A DNA stretch of 30,761 nucleotides from Paenibacillaceae bacterium UBA6304 (GTDB taxonomy: Bacteria > Bacillota > Bacilli > Paenibacillales > Paenibacillaceae), in the NCBI GenBank assembly GCA_002439285.1, contig DJTQ01000398.1:1-30761 (forward strand), read 5' to 3'. The translations under genes were made by a program, and so were the position numbers. The notes under the pieces are model-generated. The model was not told where the DNA came from. It searched no databases and was given only the letters and a program-made list of their open reading frames with translations. Positions 1-6,532 of the stretch are shown here, in pieces. The stretch's first letter is position 1. The number at the start of each line of letters is the position of its first letter.

Positions 1-1194
1 TTGAGCGATCACTTTGCCCGGAATGGAGTTATCCAGCGCATAATCGCGGAAGTTCGGCAAAGATAAGTCTTTAATCAGATTACCGGCGTTTGTCACCGGG
101 TTCATCCCCATCCGTCTGTCGCCTGTCGGCAGGATCTCGGCGATTTCCGGTTTCAAACGGCCGTTGTCGTCGAAGCATTCTTCCGGTCTGTAGCTTTTCA
201 GCCACTCGACCAAAGCAGGGGCATGTTGCATATTTTTTTGGTCCACCGGAATCGGAACCTGATGGGCACGGAACGAGTTCTCGTTCGGCACATGATCCCA
301 TTCTTTCGGACCGGTCCAGCCTTTAGGGGAACGGAAGACGAGCATCGGCCATGCCGGACGGGTAAGGTCATTATTCTCGCGCGCATTCTTTTGAATGACT
401 GTGATTTTTTCGATGATGGTATCCAGTACTTTCGCCATTTCCGGATGCATTAGTTCAGGGTCCGAGCCTTCCACGAAGAACGGTTCCCAGCCCATGCCTT
501 TGAAATAAGCGGTGATTTCCTCATTGCTTTGACGGGACAGAATCGTCGGGTTGCTGATCTTGAATCCATTGAGATGGAGGATCGGCAATACGGCACCATC
601 CGTGATCGGGTTGATGAACCGGTTCGAGAACCACGATGCGGCGAGTGGACCCGTCTCGGCTTCGCCGTCTCCGACTACAACCGCAGAGATCAAATCCGGG
701 TTATCCAGGATGGCGCCAACGCCATGGGATAAGGAGTAACCCAATTCACCGCCTTCATGAATGGAGCCCGGAGTCTCCGGAGCCGCATGGGACGCAACCC
801 CGCCCGGAAAAGAGAACTGCTTGAACAGCTTCTTCATGCCCGGGATATCTTGCGTGATTTGCGGATAGATTTCAGTATAGCTTCCGTCCAGATAAGAGTT
901 CGACACCATAACCTGGCCGCCGTGTCCAGGGCCTTCAATGTAGAACATATTCAAGTCATATTTGTTGATGACGCGATTCAGATGCGCATAGATAAAGTTT
1001 TGTCCCGGGATCGTGCCCCAGTGTCCGATCGGTTTTACCTTGACGTCCGATTCTTTTAACGGTTCTTGCAACAAAGGATTGTCCTTCAAATAAAGCTGAC
1101 CTACCGAAATGTAATTGGTTGCGCGCCAATAAGCATCAACCTTAGCCAAATAAGTTTTAGAAGAATAATCGACTTGCGTAGCTGACAGTACCAT
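1..1194 (-). CDS. xfp: Phosphoketolase, N-terminal 398 residues (runs off left edge)
   Basis: The product is a thiamine-diphosphate enzyme that cleaves xylulose 5-phosphate (and usually fructose 6-phosphate) with phosphate to acetyl phosphate plus a sugar phosphate, in the cytoplasm. The visible part has the family landmarks: [11 protein letters not shown] near residue 57, EGPGHGGQ near 85, the [20 protein letters not shown] block, and the diphosphate/Mg motif [11 protein letters not shown] near residue 170. The start ATG (1192-1194) has a GGAG Shine-Dalgarno sequence 8 bases upstream. Full-length members are about 790-830 residues, so roughly half is missing because the window ends, not because of mutation. 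The upstream region holds Rex-like operators and a palindromic repeat. A GntR regulator lies upstream in the same direction, ended by its own terminator, so xfp probably has its own promoter. Family assignment is very secure; strict versus dual substrate use cannot be read from the sequence. Confidence 0.97.
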   Translation of the reverse strand, partial: MVLSATQVDYSSKTYLAKVDAYWRATNYISVGQLYLKDNPLLQEPLKESDVKVKPIGHWGTIPGQNFIYAHLNRVINKYDLNMFYIEGPGHGGQVMVSNSYLDGSYTEIYPQITQDIPGMKKLFKQFSFPGGVASHAAPETPGSIHEGGELGYSLSHGVGAILDNPDLISAVVVGDGEAETGPLAASWFSNRFINPITDGAVLPILHLNGFKISNPTILSRQSNEEITAYFKGMGWEPFFVEGSDPELMHPEMAKVLDTIIEKITVIQKNARENNDLTRPAWPMLVFRSPKGWTGPKEWDHVPNENSFRAHQVPIPVDQKNMQHAPALVEWLKSYRPEECFDDNGRLKPEIAEILPTGDRRMGMNPVTNAGNLIKDLSLPNFRDYALDNSIPGKVIAQ

Positions 1195-1231
1195 GTTCTC
1201 CACTCCCATACTTTTATCTTTATACGTTCAA

Positions 1232-1249
1232 TTGTGAAACAATTCACTA
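1232..1249 (-). promoter_or_regulatory. Rex-type redox operator upstream of phosphoketolase
   Basis: The plus strand reads TTGTGAAACAATTCACTA. It matches the known Rex consensus TTGTGAA-N4-TTCACAA at 13 of 14 fixed positions and includes a perfect 15-bp dyad at 1230-1244. It lies 38-55 bases upstream of the phosphoketolase start codon, just downstream of a possible -10. Rex represses fermentative genes at low NADH/NAD+. Control of xfp by Rex is an inference. Confidence 0.65.
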
Positions 1250-1296
1250 CCTATATCTATCATAACGACTTTTTCAGAAAATGATACGGTCCAATT

Positions 1297-1314
1297 TTGT
1301 GAAATATTGAACAT
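1297..1314 (-). promoter_or_regulatory. Second, weaker Rex-like site
   Basis: The left half TTGTGAA and the central ATAT match a Rex box exactly, while the right half TGAACAT keeps only 4 of 7 consensus bases. It lies 65 bases from the stronger site. It may be an auxiliary half-site or chance in AT-rich DNA. Confidence 0.35.
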
Positions 1315-1378
1315 AGTTTGAATATTGGGGGTTATCAATTTATTTTTTACCTTATAGAGGAAGAAATTATAATATCTT

Positions 1379-1525
1379 GATGTTGGGGGGCAAGTACGTA
1401 AAATATTCCTACGATCGCTGTTGATTTCAGATTTCTTGATTTAGTAAATTCTTAAGGGGTAGAAATCCGAAATCAAAGGCGAACGTTCCACTTCTTCGGA
1501 ATCATTTTACTCCCTTGCTTGCATC
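1379..1525. repeat. Palindromic element copy A, full length (147 bp core)
   Basis: This is one of five related copies in the window. The left arm begins GATGTTGGGGGGCAAGTACG and continues with GTAAAATATTCC and GATCGCTGTTGATTTCAG. The right arm, read inverted, gives GATGCAAGCAAGGGAGTAAA, then ATGATTCC and GTTCGCCTTTGATTTCGG. The arms therefore pair imperfectly over about 65 bases around a short AT-rich centre. It carries no coding sequence and lies between the GntR gene terminator and the phosphoketolase control region. It behaves like a MITE or REP-type non-autonomous repeat. Confidence 0.85.
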
Positions 1526-1553
1526 GCATTCTTTAAATTCTCCCTACAAAGTC

Positions 1554-1588
1554 AAAAAAAATAAGACTGAAGCGATCTTCAGTCTTAT
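1554..1588 (-). terminator. Intrinsic terminator of the GntR regulator gene
   Basis: A perfect 12-bp stem, ATAAGACTGAAG against CTTCAGTCTTAT with a CGAT loop (1561-1588), is followed on the minus strand by a run of eight T. The stop codon of the regulator lies inside the stem. Confidence 0.92.
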
Positions 1589-2310
1589 CCTTGCACCGAT
1601 ACGAAGGTATTAAATTTCATGTATTTGTAGTGGAATCGCATATGGGAGAACTCGAACGGGGTTCCGTTATCCAGGAAGAAGATGCCTTCCATGATGCCTA
1701 CCGGCTCCGTTTCCTTGAGCAGCAGCAATTCCCGGTCGTTCGAATTGGACGGCTCCGCAAAAATGGACAGGAACGACTTGGTCACCGCCAAATTATGCGC
1801 ATCCTCCAGGTAATTGAAAATGGACCCTTCGATGATGGTCTGGTTGAGATTTTGGACGATTTTTATCGGGATATACCCGGTTTCAATCATAAATGGCTCG
1901 TCTTCAAACAACCGCAGGCGTACGATCTTATAGACGAAATCATGCGGCTCCAGAAACAAATCGCGCTGCAATTCTTCCGTTGGAGGAATGACCTCGAAGT
2001 TCAGCACTTTCGTTGTTGGTTTAATGCCGTGCATGTGGAAGTTATCAGTGACCCCTAAGTTGGAGCCTTCATAATTAAAGATCGACTCATTCTTTATATA
2101 TAAGGGATTGATAAAGGTCCCCGACCCTTGCTTCTTGAAAATAATTCCTTCATGCTCCATCTTGGTCAGAGCGCGTTTCACGGAACTGCGACTAACCTGG
2201 TAGGATTCGCTAAGGCTCCGTTCGTCCGGCAATCTCATATTGTCAAACTGTCCGGCAAAGATTTTGGCCTTGAGGTCCTCAATAATTTGCTTATAGACGA
2301 ATTCCGCCAT
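1585..2310 (-). CDS. GntR-family regulator, HutC/UTRA type (241 aa)
   Basis: A cytoplasmic transcription factor. Residues 1-70 form a winged-helix GntR domain (MAEFVYKQIIEDLKAKI, RLPDERSLSESYQVSRSSVK, then the wing KQGSGTF). Residues 85-240 form a UTRA effector domain (PTTKVLNFEVIPP, VYKIVRLRL, EPFMIETGYIP). The start at 2310 is chosen because AAGGAG lies 7 bases upstream; an open extension of 19 codons beyond it has no ribosome site. UTRA domains bind small metabolites, often sugar phosphates. The next gene downstream in the same direction is phosphoketolase, with a strong terminator between them. Control of xfp or of the upstream MATE exporter are both possible, but the sequence proves neither. 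Confidence 0.9.
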   Translation of the reverse strand: MAEFVYKQIIEDLKAKIFAGQFDNMRLPDERSLSESYQVSRSSVKRALTKMEHEGIIFKKQGSGTFINPLYIKNESIFNYEGSNLGVTDNFHMHGIKPTTKVLNFEVIPPTEELQRDLFLEPHDFVYKIVRLRLFEDEPFMIETGYIPIKIVQNLNQTIIEGSIFNYLEDAHNLAVTKSFLSIFAEPSNSNDRELLLLKETEPVGIMEGIFFLDNGTPFEFSHMRFHYKYMKFNTFVSVQG

Positions 2311-2382
2311 ATCGTACTCCTTATCAGATCTGATCTCGTTATCTCTTTTCCTACTCCATTCTACCATTTTTCAACTAGATAT

Positions 2383-2411
2383 CGGAATCATTTTACTCCC
2401 TTGCCAGCATC
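2383..2411. repeat. Palindromic element copy B, solo right end
   Basis: Twenty-nine bases, starting CGGAATCATTTTACTCCC and ending TTGCCAGCATC, match the right end of the dispersed element seen at 1525, 9035 and 11687. No left arm is found nearby. The sequence overlaps the last codons and stop of the MATE gene and lies just upstream of the GntR gene. Confidence 0.8.
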
Positions 2412-3769
2412 GTATTCTTCGACTCCCCTTCTCCATTAATTTTCTTACTATAGAGAACAAATAGAATCATTCCCAAGAGGCAGGTGATCACTTCCGTAAT
2501 CGTCATGGACCAGATGACGCCATGCAGGCCAAATATTTGATGCAGCCCAATGACGACCGGGATAAACAGAACCCCTTGCGTCACCGCCATAATCGTGCTG
2601 GGCACGCCTTGGCCGGAGGCTTGGAATATCCCTGTGAACAGCCCCGTGAAGCCGTTAAATAGAGCCGATATTAACATCGCGGTCAAGATGTATCCTCCTA
2701 CCGAAAGAACCGAAGGATCCTGAGTGAATAGGTGGAGCACCTGCCCTTTGAACAGAAATACGATACCGGCAAAGACCCCTGAAATGACCGCGATATATAA
2801 GGCCGCCTGTTTAATTCCGGCCTTCAACCGGGCGAAGTTCTTGCTTGCAAAGTTATAGGCAATCAGCGGAATGATGCCGAAGAACAACCCCATAGACAGA
2901 AATTCGGGAACTTGCACGACCCGCAGCGCAATGCCGAAGCTCGCCACCACGGTGTCTCCGTATTGCATGGAATAATTATTGAGCAGCAACGTGGTCACCA
3001 GCAGGAATGAGGTTTGGATCAGTTCGGAAACACCGATTTTATAGACTTCCCCTTGATCTTTGGCGCTCAGTTTGAAATGGCGGAGAAATCCCTTTAGATG
3101 CCCGCTCTTGGTCTCCAAATACCAGATGTAATAAATCGCCGATCCGATATTGGCCAACACGACCGATAAGGCGGCACCCATAACATGCCAATTCAAAACC
3201 AGGATAAACAGAACATCGAACAGAATGCTCAAAACGATGCTGACAAGCATCCCATACATGGACTCTTTCGAGGCTCCCTCGGCCCGGACCAGTTGCTCCA
3301 GCGCAAAATTTCCTAGAATGGCGAACCCGCCCAAAAACATAACCAAGGTGTACTGACTTGTATAATCGAAGGTCAAGGCATCTGCACCAAGCAAATGAAC
3401 CATCGGATTCAAGGCCAGCCAGGAGAGTCCCGCCATCACCACACCCGTAATTATACTTCCGTAAAAAGAGTACCCGGCGACCTTCTTCGCTTTCTCTCCC
3501 TCTCCCACCGCTACCAATCTTGTAATAAATGTACCTCCGCCAACGCCAAACATATTTCCGAACGCCATCAGAATCGTAAAAATAGGCAGACCAAGCGTAA
3601 TTGCGCTAAGCATCGCTGTATCGTGCACAAGCCCGATAAAATAAGCATTGATCAAATTATAGATCGTTCCGGCCGACATACCGAGCATCATGGGAATCGA
3701 TAGATGCGCAATCGCCTTTTTTATAGGGGCTTCTTCTAAATAATAATCATGGGATACGGCTTCTTTCAT
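2393..3769 (-). CDS. MATE-family multidrug/Na+ (H+) antiporter (458 aa)
   Basis: An integral membrane exporter of the MATE family. The length and about twelve hydrophobic segments fit the family, with the two-lobe pattern IPMMLGMSAGTIYNLINAYF at the N-terminus and a matching second half near residue 235 (VSELIQTSFLLVTTLLLNNY). Members export cationic drugs, dyes or metabolites using Na+ or H+ gradients. The ATG at 3769 has AAGGAGGA about 7 bases upstream. Two copies of the motif TTAGNNTTCTAA flank the likely promoter region (3804-3856), and a third lies in front of the neighbouring MarR gene, which points to MarR control. The last five codons and stop (MLARE) are encoded by the end of a dispersed repeat, so the native C-terminus was probably replaced. 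The substrate is unknown. Confidence 0.93.
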   Translation of the reverse strand: MKEAVSHDYYLEEAPIKKAIAHLSIPMMLGMSAGTIYNLINAYFIGLVHDTAMLSAITLGLPIFTILMAFGNMFGVGGGTFITRLVAVGEGEKAKKVAGYSFYGSIITGVVMAGLSWLALNPMVHLLGADALTFDYTSQYTLVMFLGGFAILGNFALEQLVRAEGASKESMYGMLVSIVLSILFDVLFILVLNWHVMGAALSVVLANIGSAIYYIWYLETKSGHLKGFLRHFKLSAKDQGEVYKIGVSELIQTSFLLVTTLLLNNYSMQYGDTVVASFGIALRVVQVPEFLSMGLFFGIIPLIAYNFASKNFARLKAGIKQAALYIAVISGVFAGIVFLFKGQVLHLFTQDPSVLSVGGYILTAMLISALFNGFTGLFTGIFQASGQGVPSTIMAVTQGVLFIPVVIGLHQIFGLHGVIWSMTITEVITCLLGMILFVLYSKKINGEGESKNTMLARE

Positions 3770-3803
3770 AAATAGTCCTCCTTAAATGGTTAATAACTAA
3801 TTA

Positions 3804-3815
3804 TTAGAATTCTAA
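3804..3815. promoter_or_regulatory. MarR operator site 1 (MATE promoter)
   Basis: Perfect 12-bp palindrome TTAGAATTCTAA upstream of the MATE gene. The same motif with small changes recurs at 3845 and at 4353, in front of the MarR gene. Confidence 0.75.
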
Positions 3816-3844
3816 CTTTATAAATAAAGATAGGTATAATACAT

Positions 3845-3856
3845 TTAGAGTTCTAA
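3845..3856. promoter_or_regulatory. MarR operator site 2 (MATE promoter)
   Basis: TTAGAGTTCTAA, one base off a perfect palindrome. It lies 41 bp (about four helical turns) from site 1, so two dimers could bind the same DNA face around the MATE promoter. Confidence 0.7.
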
Positions 3857-3893
3857 CTTTCTGCTTAACAGTAGCCCAAGCTACTGCACTACA

Positions 3894-4322
3894 TCACAAA
3901 CTCCGATTGATCTTGATGAGAAGTTCCTTCAACGTTTGTTGTTCCTCTTCCGTAAGAGACTGGATACTTTCCTTCTCCACCGCGCGAAAGGCCTGGTCAA
4001 AGGCTTCGATTAACTCCGCCCCTTTAGGCAGCACGTAGATATTCTTCTGCCGCTCATTATTCGCCGGGATTTTCCGCTCGATATATCCCTTCTTCTCCAA
4101 GCCCTGAAGCATGCTGGTAATGCTGGCTCCGCGCCGGTTAAAGGCCTCCGCCAAATCGTTCTGAATCAAGCCCTTGTCCTGATGCTCATAGATGTAGCTG
4201 ATCATCCGGCCTTGTTGCGCGTTTAATCCCAGCTCATTGATCTTCTCATCTGCTTTTCTCTTCAATTTGAGTCCGATCAGTTGAAATAAATCACTATACG
4301 GAGTGTCCTTTCGTCCTCTCAA
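3894..4322 (-). CDS. MarR-family transcriptional regulator (142 aa)
   Basis: A winged-helix MarR dimer. The visible core is LGLNAQQGRMISYIYEHQDK, then the recognition-helix region LIQNDLAEAFNRRGASITSM, and the wing KKGYIERKIPANNERQKNIY; helical dimerisation segments lie at both ends. The TTG start at 4322 is preferred because AGGAGG sits 6 bases upstream; a GTG ten codons earlier (4352) has no ribosome site. The promoter in front is near consensus, and an operator-like palindrome lies about 10-20 bases downstream of the expected transcription start, as expected for autorepression. The MATE gene follows in the same direction, 124 bases away with its own operators. It most likely represses both genes until a ligand binds. 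The ligand is unknown. Confidence 0.92.
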   Translation of the reverse strand: MRGRKDTPYSDLFQLIGLKLKRKADEKINELGLNAQQGRMISYIYEHQDKGLIQNDLAEAFNRRGASITSMLQGLEKKGYIERKIPANNERQKNIYVLPKGAELIEAFDQAFRAVEKESIQSLTEEEQQTLKELLIKINRSL

Positions 4323-4352
4323 GATGCTCCTCCTCTCCACATCGTTTAACAC

Positions 4353-4364
4353 TTAGTATTCTAA
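4353..4364. promoter_or_regulatory. MarR operator site 3 (own promoter)
   Basis: TTAGTATTCTAA lies between the MarR promoter and its TTG start codon. It shares TTAGNNTTCTAA with the two sites in front of the MATE gene. The position downstream of the -10 suits a roadblock or steric autorepression. Confidence 0.72.
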
Positions 4365-4380
4365 CTGTTCATACTTTAAC

Positions 4381-4408
4381 ATTATAAATACCCCGCCACT
4401 TTTGTCAA
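4381..4408 (-). promoter_or_regulatory. Sigma-A promoter of the MarR gene
   Basis: On the minus strand TTGACA (4403-4408) and TATAAT (4381-4386), both perfect consensus hexamers, are separated by 16 bases. Transcription should start near 4374. Confidence 0.85.
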
Positions 4409-4434
4409 CCCCGTCATGAAACCATCCCTTCAAC

Positions 4435-4474
4435 AAAAAAGAAGATATAAGGAGCAAAGACTCCTCATATCTTC
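4435..4474 (-). terminator. Intrinsic terminator of the YugN-like gene
   Basis: A 14-bp stem, GAAGATATGAGGAG paired to CTCCTTATATCTTC with one mismatch, is followed by six T on the minus strand. The last codons of the gene lie in the stem. It separates this gene from the MarR promoter. Confidence 0.9.
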
Positions 4475-4887
4475 TCATGAACGTATTCTCTGATCCTGCC
4501 GATAGCCTGTTCGCCGGCCTGCCGCCATTTGCCTTCCTGTTCGATCCGATCATCCGGGTCGACCGGCTTTTGGAATTGATTTAATCCGACCGCGGCTAGC
4601 GAGCCGAAGTCCGTATCGTCATCAATCCCGGTATGCACGATATGCTTGATTAATAATGGACGTTCGAATTCCATTAAAGCATCGTCCCGGTCCAGCCGGC
4701 CCTCAATGACCCGAACCGGAAGCCGCAAATAGATGGTTATTCCTTCATGTTGATAGAGGATGGAGTCGAAAAAGGCGGTGTAATACTCCCAACTACCGCA
4801 AATATGGAAGCCCTCCTTCTCCACGTTTCTACAAAAGTCACCATAAAAAGCGCGTTTTCCTTCAATTTCGGACGGGATACTAAGCAA
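4465..4887 (-). CDS. YugN-like family protein (140 aa)
   Basis: Resembles the YugN-like family, small cytoplasmic proteins of Bacillus relatives with no assigned function. The supporting segments are the N-terminal PSEIEGK, the central GFHICGSWEYYTAFFDSILY, and the most conserved stretch YLRLPVRVIEGRLD followed by ERPLLIKHIVH. The length fits the family (about 130-140). The start is TTG at 4887 with AGGAGG 8 bases upstream; there is no in-frame ATG. A perfect 9-bp inverted repeat sits directly upstream of the ribosome site. The gene is probably monocistronic with its own terminator. The family call is from remembered family features and is fairly firm; the function is not known. Confidence 0.8.
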   Translation of the reverse strand: MLSIPSEIEGKRAFYGDFCRNVEKEGFHICGSWEYYTAFFDSILYQHEGITIYLRLPVRVIEGRLDRDDALMEFERPLLIKHIVHTGIDDDTDFGSLAAVGLNQFQKPVDPDDRIEQEGKWRQAGEQAIGRIREYVHEKI

Positions 4888-4901
4888 AGCTGTTTCCTCC
4901 T

Positions 4902-4925
4902 GAATAGATGATATAACATCTATTC
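4902..4925 (-). promoter_or_regulatory. Perfect inverted repeat before the YugN-like gene
   Basis: GAATAGATG (4902-4910) and CATCTATTC (4917-4925) are exact inverted copies separated by ATATAA, ending a base or so from the AGGAGG ribosome site. It could be a protein operator overlapping the promoter or an mRNA hairpin that limits or stabilises translation. Confidence 0.55.
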
Positions 4926-5068
4926 ATTCCCAAGATACCGCTCTTTAAAACTAAACTGATTTACTCTCGCCGAAGGCTCGCTCGCGCAAGCTGTGATCAA
5001 CTCGATCCAGCTTATTTCAAAACGCGCCGGGCCTTTCCTATTTTTGTTGGAAGCATTCCCCCAAAACG

Positions 5069-5917
5069 CTACGCCAAAAACTCCTCCAAGCCGATTTCAC
5101 ACTTCTCATAATCCGCACCTATGCTTTTCAATTGGGCTTCGATATTCTCGGCGCCCGGTTCAATCCCTTTATACACTAACAAAGGCACGTCCGATAAATA
5201 GGATCTCGCTTGCGGAATGTCGCAGGAGAATGCCTTTTTGATGAACAGCAGCGTCTTTAGCTTGTCCTTGCCCTCTCCTGTAATAAATACTTTGCAGTAT
5301 TTGTAGGATAGAACCGTATCAGAATCAACATCTTCGAGGCCTCGCGGTAACAAGGCACTGCGCAGAAATTCCGCCAGATTGTCATAGGCAACTTCAAAAT
5401 CCCAACGGCCCGCTCCGTGCATCGCCGTATAGACGACGGTATCCCCTCTAGATAAATCGATACAGTAAGGGTCGCCTTCATCCGAAGCAATCACGAGATA
5501 ATGGTCCGGCCAATCCGAAATGGGTTCCTTCGTAACGGGATTATAATTGTATCCCCATTGGCCCTTCGGCAACTCCCGCGCCCCGTAGATATCCAGATTA
5601 ATGTAGTCATCCGTGCTCCAGCCAACCGACTCGGGAACGTAATGCCGTAAGAAGTAGGAATACTCACCGGGAAGATGCCAGGTGTCGGAAACAGTGCGGA
5701 TGTCTCGTTCTTCGGCCTCCGTTCCAAGCCGCATGGGATACTTCGCATAATATTCGGGATCTTGTTTCTGCATCGCTTCTATAACTGTCTGCATCTTCTC
5801 GATCACGTCATCGATTTCCTGATACTTATCCTCCAAACCCCATCCCCCATTTCGGCAAAATTTATTTGCACTTTTTCGCATGTTTTTATCGTACACATTC
5901 CGGTCCATCGTTATCAT
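5069..5917 (-). CDS. SMI1/KNR4 (SUKH) family protein with L7/L12-like C-terminal domain (282 aa)
   Basis: Residues 30-200 look like a SUKH (SMI1/KNR4) domain: a helical start (YQEIDDVIEKMQTVIEAM), the PGEYSYFLRHY segment where members usually have LP.dy..fl, then GDPYCIDLSRGDTVVYTAMHG, a clear match to the usual G..y.id. pattern. SUKH proteins in bacteria are mostly cytoplasmic immunity proteins against polymorphic nuclease toxins. Residues 212-280 (KDKLKTLLFIKKAFSCDIPQ, ARSYLSDVPLLVYKG, IEAQLKSIGADYE) align along their length with the C-terminal domain of ribosomal protein L7/L12. That fusion is unusual. Start choice: GGGAG lies 4 bases before the ATG at 5917; the ATG at 5908 is an alternative. 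A decayed coding remnant ends 112 bases upstream in the same direction, as expected for a lost toxin partner. Immunity function is inference. Confidence 0.8.
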   Translation of the reverse strand: MITMDRNVYDKNMRKSANKFCRNGGWGLEDKYQEIDDVIEKMQTVIEAMQKQDPEYYAKYPMRLGTEAEERDIRTVSDTWHLPGEYSYFLRHYVPESVGWSTDDYINLDIYGARELPKGQWGYNYNPVTKEPISDWPDHYLVIASDEGDPYCIDLSRGDTVVYTAMHGAGRWDFEVAYDNLAEFLRSALLPRGLEDVDSDTVLSYKYCKVFITGEGKDKLKTLLFIKKAFSCDIPQARSYLSDVPLLVYKGIEPGAENIEAQLKSIGADYEKCEIGLEEFLA

Positions 5918-6029
5918 CTTTCTCCCAATTAGGATACATCGGTTTGGTAATCTTTTACAACTTGTGCTGTCTCATTCGATTTTTCAATGTCGCAAAAAAA
6001 GTTGTTGCTCATTAATCCCTAGCCTGCTA

Positions 6030-6170
6030 TTATGAAGGAGCATTAATTTTGGAAAGCCAATATTCATAGTGTTTAGGATCTTTCCAAGCAGATAATTTTT
6101 GACCACTTCCCAAAGAAGTTAAGGCCATACGGACAGCCGGGTCAAATGCCGATTGGCAACTTTCGTTGCC
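6030..6170 (-). pseudogene. C-terminal remnant of an unidentified gene, possibly a toxin
   Basis: A 46-codon open stretch without a usable start or ribosome site, with protein-like composition: SAFDPAVRMALTSLGSG, QKLSAWKDPKHYEYWLSKI, NAPS, stop. An in-frame stop lies immediately upstream. It precedes the SUKH gene in the same direction, the usual toxin-then-immunity order, so it may be the tail of a degraded polymorphic toxin. The family could not be named and the reading is weak because the piece is short. Confidence 0.4.
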
Positions 6171-6391
6171 TTATTGATTGAGTTAAAAGCTCAAATTTTA
6201 TAAGTTGGTTACTTTACAACCAGTGCATATGCACATCAACTTGTGAAACGGTCAATAAGAGTGGTAAAAGTGATTATTTGCTATATAGACTCTGATCCTA
6301 ACATGATAAATTTGAATATTAAGGGCCTTTCCATGAAACTATGAGTTTTATGGCTGACTGACGAGCACGCAAGAGGTTTGTCCGGTCATGC

Positions 6392-6421
6392 TTAACATAC
6401 TTAATTGGACTGTCTTAATAT
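6392..6421 (+). promoter_or_regulatory. Likely promoter of the spermidine operon
   Basis: TTAACA (6392-6397) and TAATAT (6416-6421) with an 18-base spacer. Transcription from about 6428 would place the following hairpin at the very 5' end of a leader of about 105 bases. Confidence 0.5.
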
Positions 6422-6432
6422 TTGATGATATC

Positions 6433-6477
6433 AAAGCAAGTGTGATGCGCGTAACGCGTATTTCGCTTGCTTTTTTT
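6433..6477 (+). terminator. Terminator-like hairpin in the leader of the spermidine operon
   Basis: AAAGCAAG (6433-6440) pairs with CTTGCTTT (6466-6473), and the inner CGCG (6448-6451) pairs with CGCG (6455-6458), followed by T through 6477. It stands 56 bases before the dehydrogenase start codon, after the only good promoter seen. It could attenuate the operon or end an upstream transcript that no visible gene produces. Confidence 0.6.
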
Positions 6478-6532
6478 GTTGCCGTTTTTACATCCGTATT
6501 GAAAAAATTAAATTGGGTTAGGGGACTGAACA

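Larger units (their letters stand above)
1195..1584. other. Intergenic region upstream of phosphoketolase
   Basis: About 390 bases without a gene. From right to left it holds the downstream half of the regulator's terminator, a 147-bp imperfect palindrome (1379-1525), an AT-rich stretch, and two Rex-like sites (1232-1249, 1297-1314). A possible -10 hexamer TATGAT (minus strand, 1259-1264) has no convincing -35 partner, so the phosphoketolase promoter is not placed precisely. Confidence 0.6.
5918..6532. other. 615-base region between divergent genes
   Basis: Contains a decayed coding remnant on the minus strand (6030-6170), an AT-rich stretch with no recognisable gene (6171-6390), and the promoter and leader hairpin of the spermidine operon (6392-6477). 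Nothing else with gene-like character was found on either strand. Confidence 0.6.
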
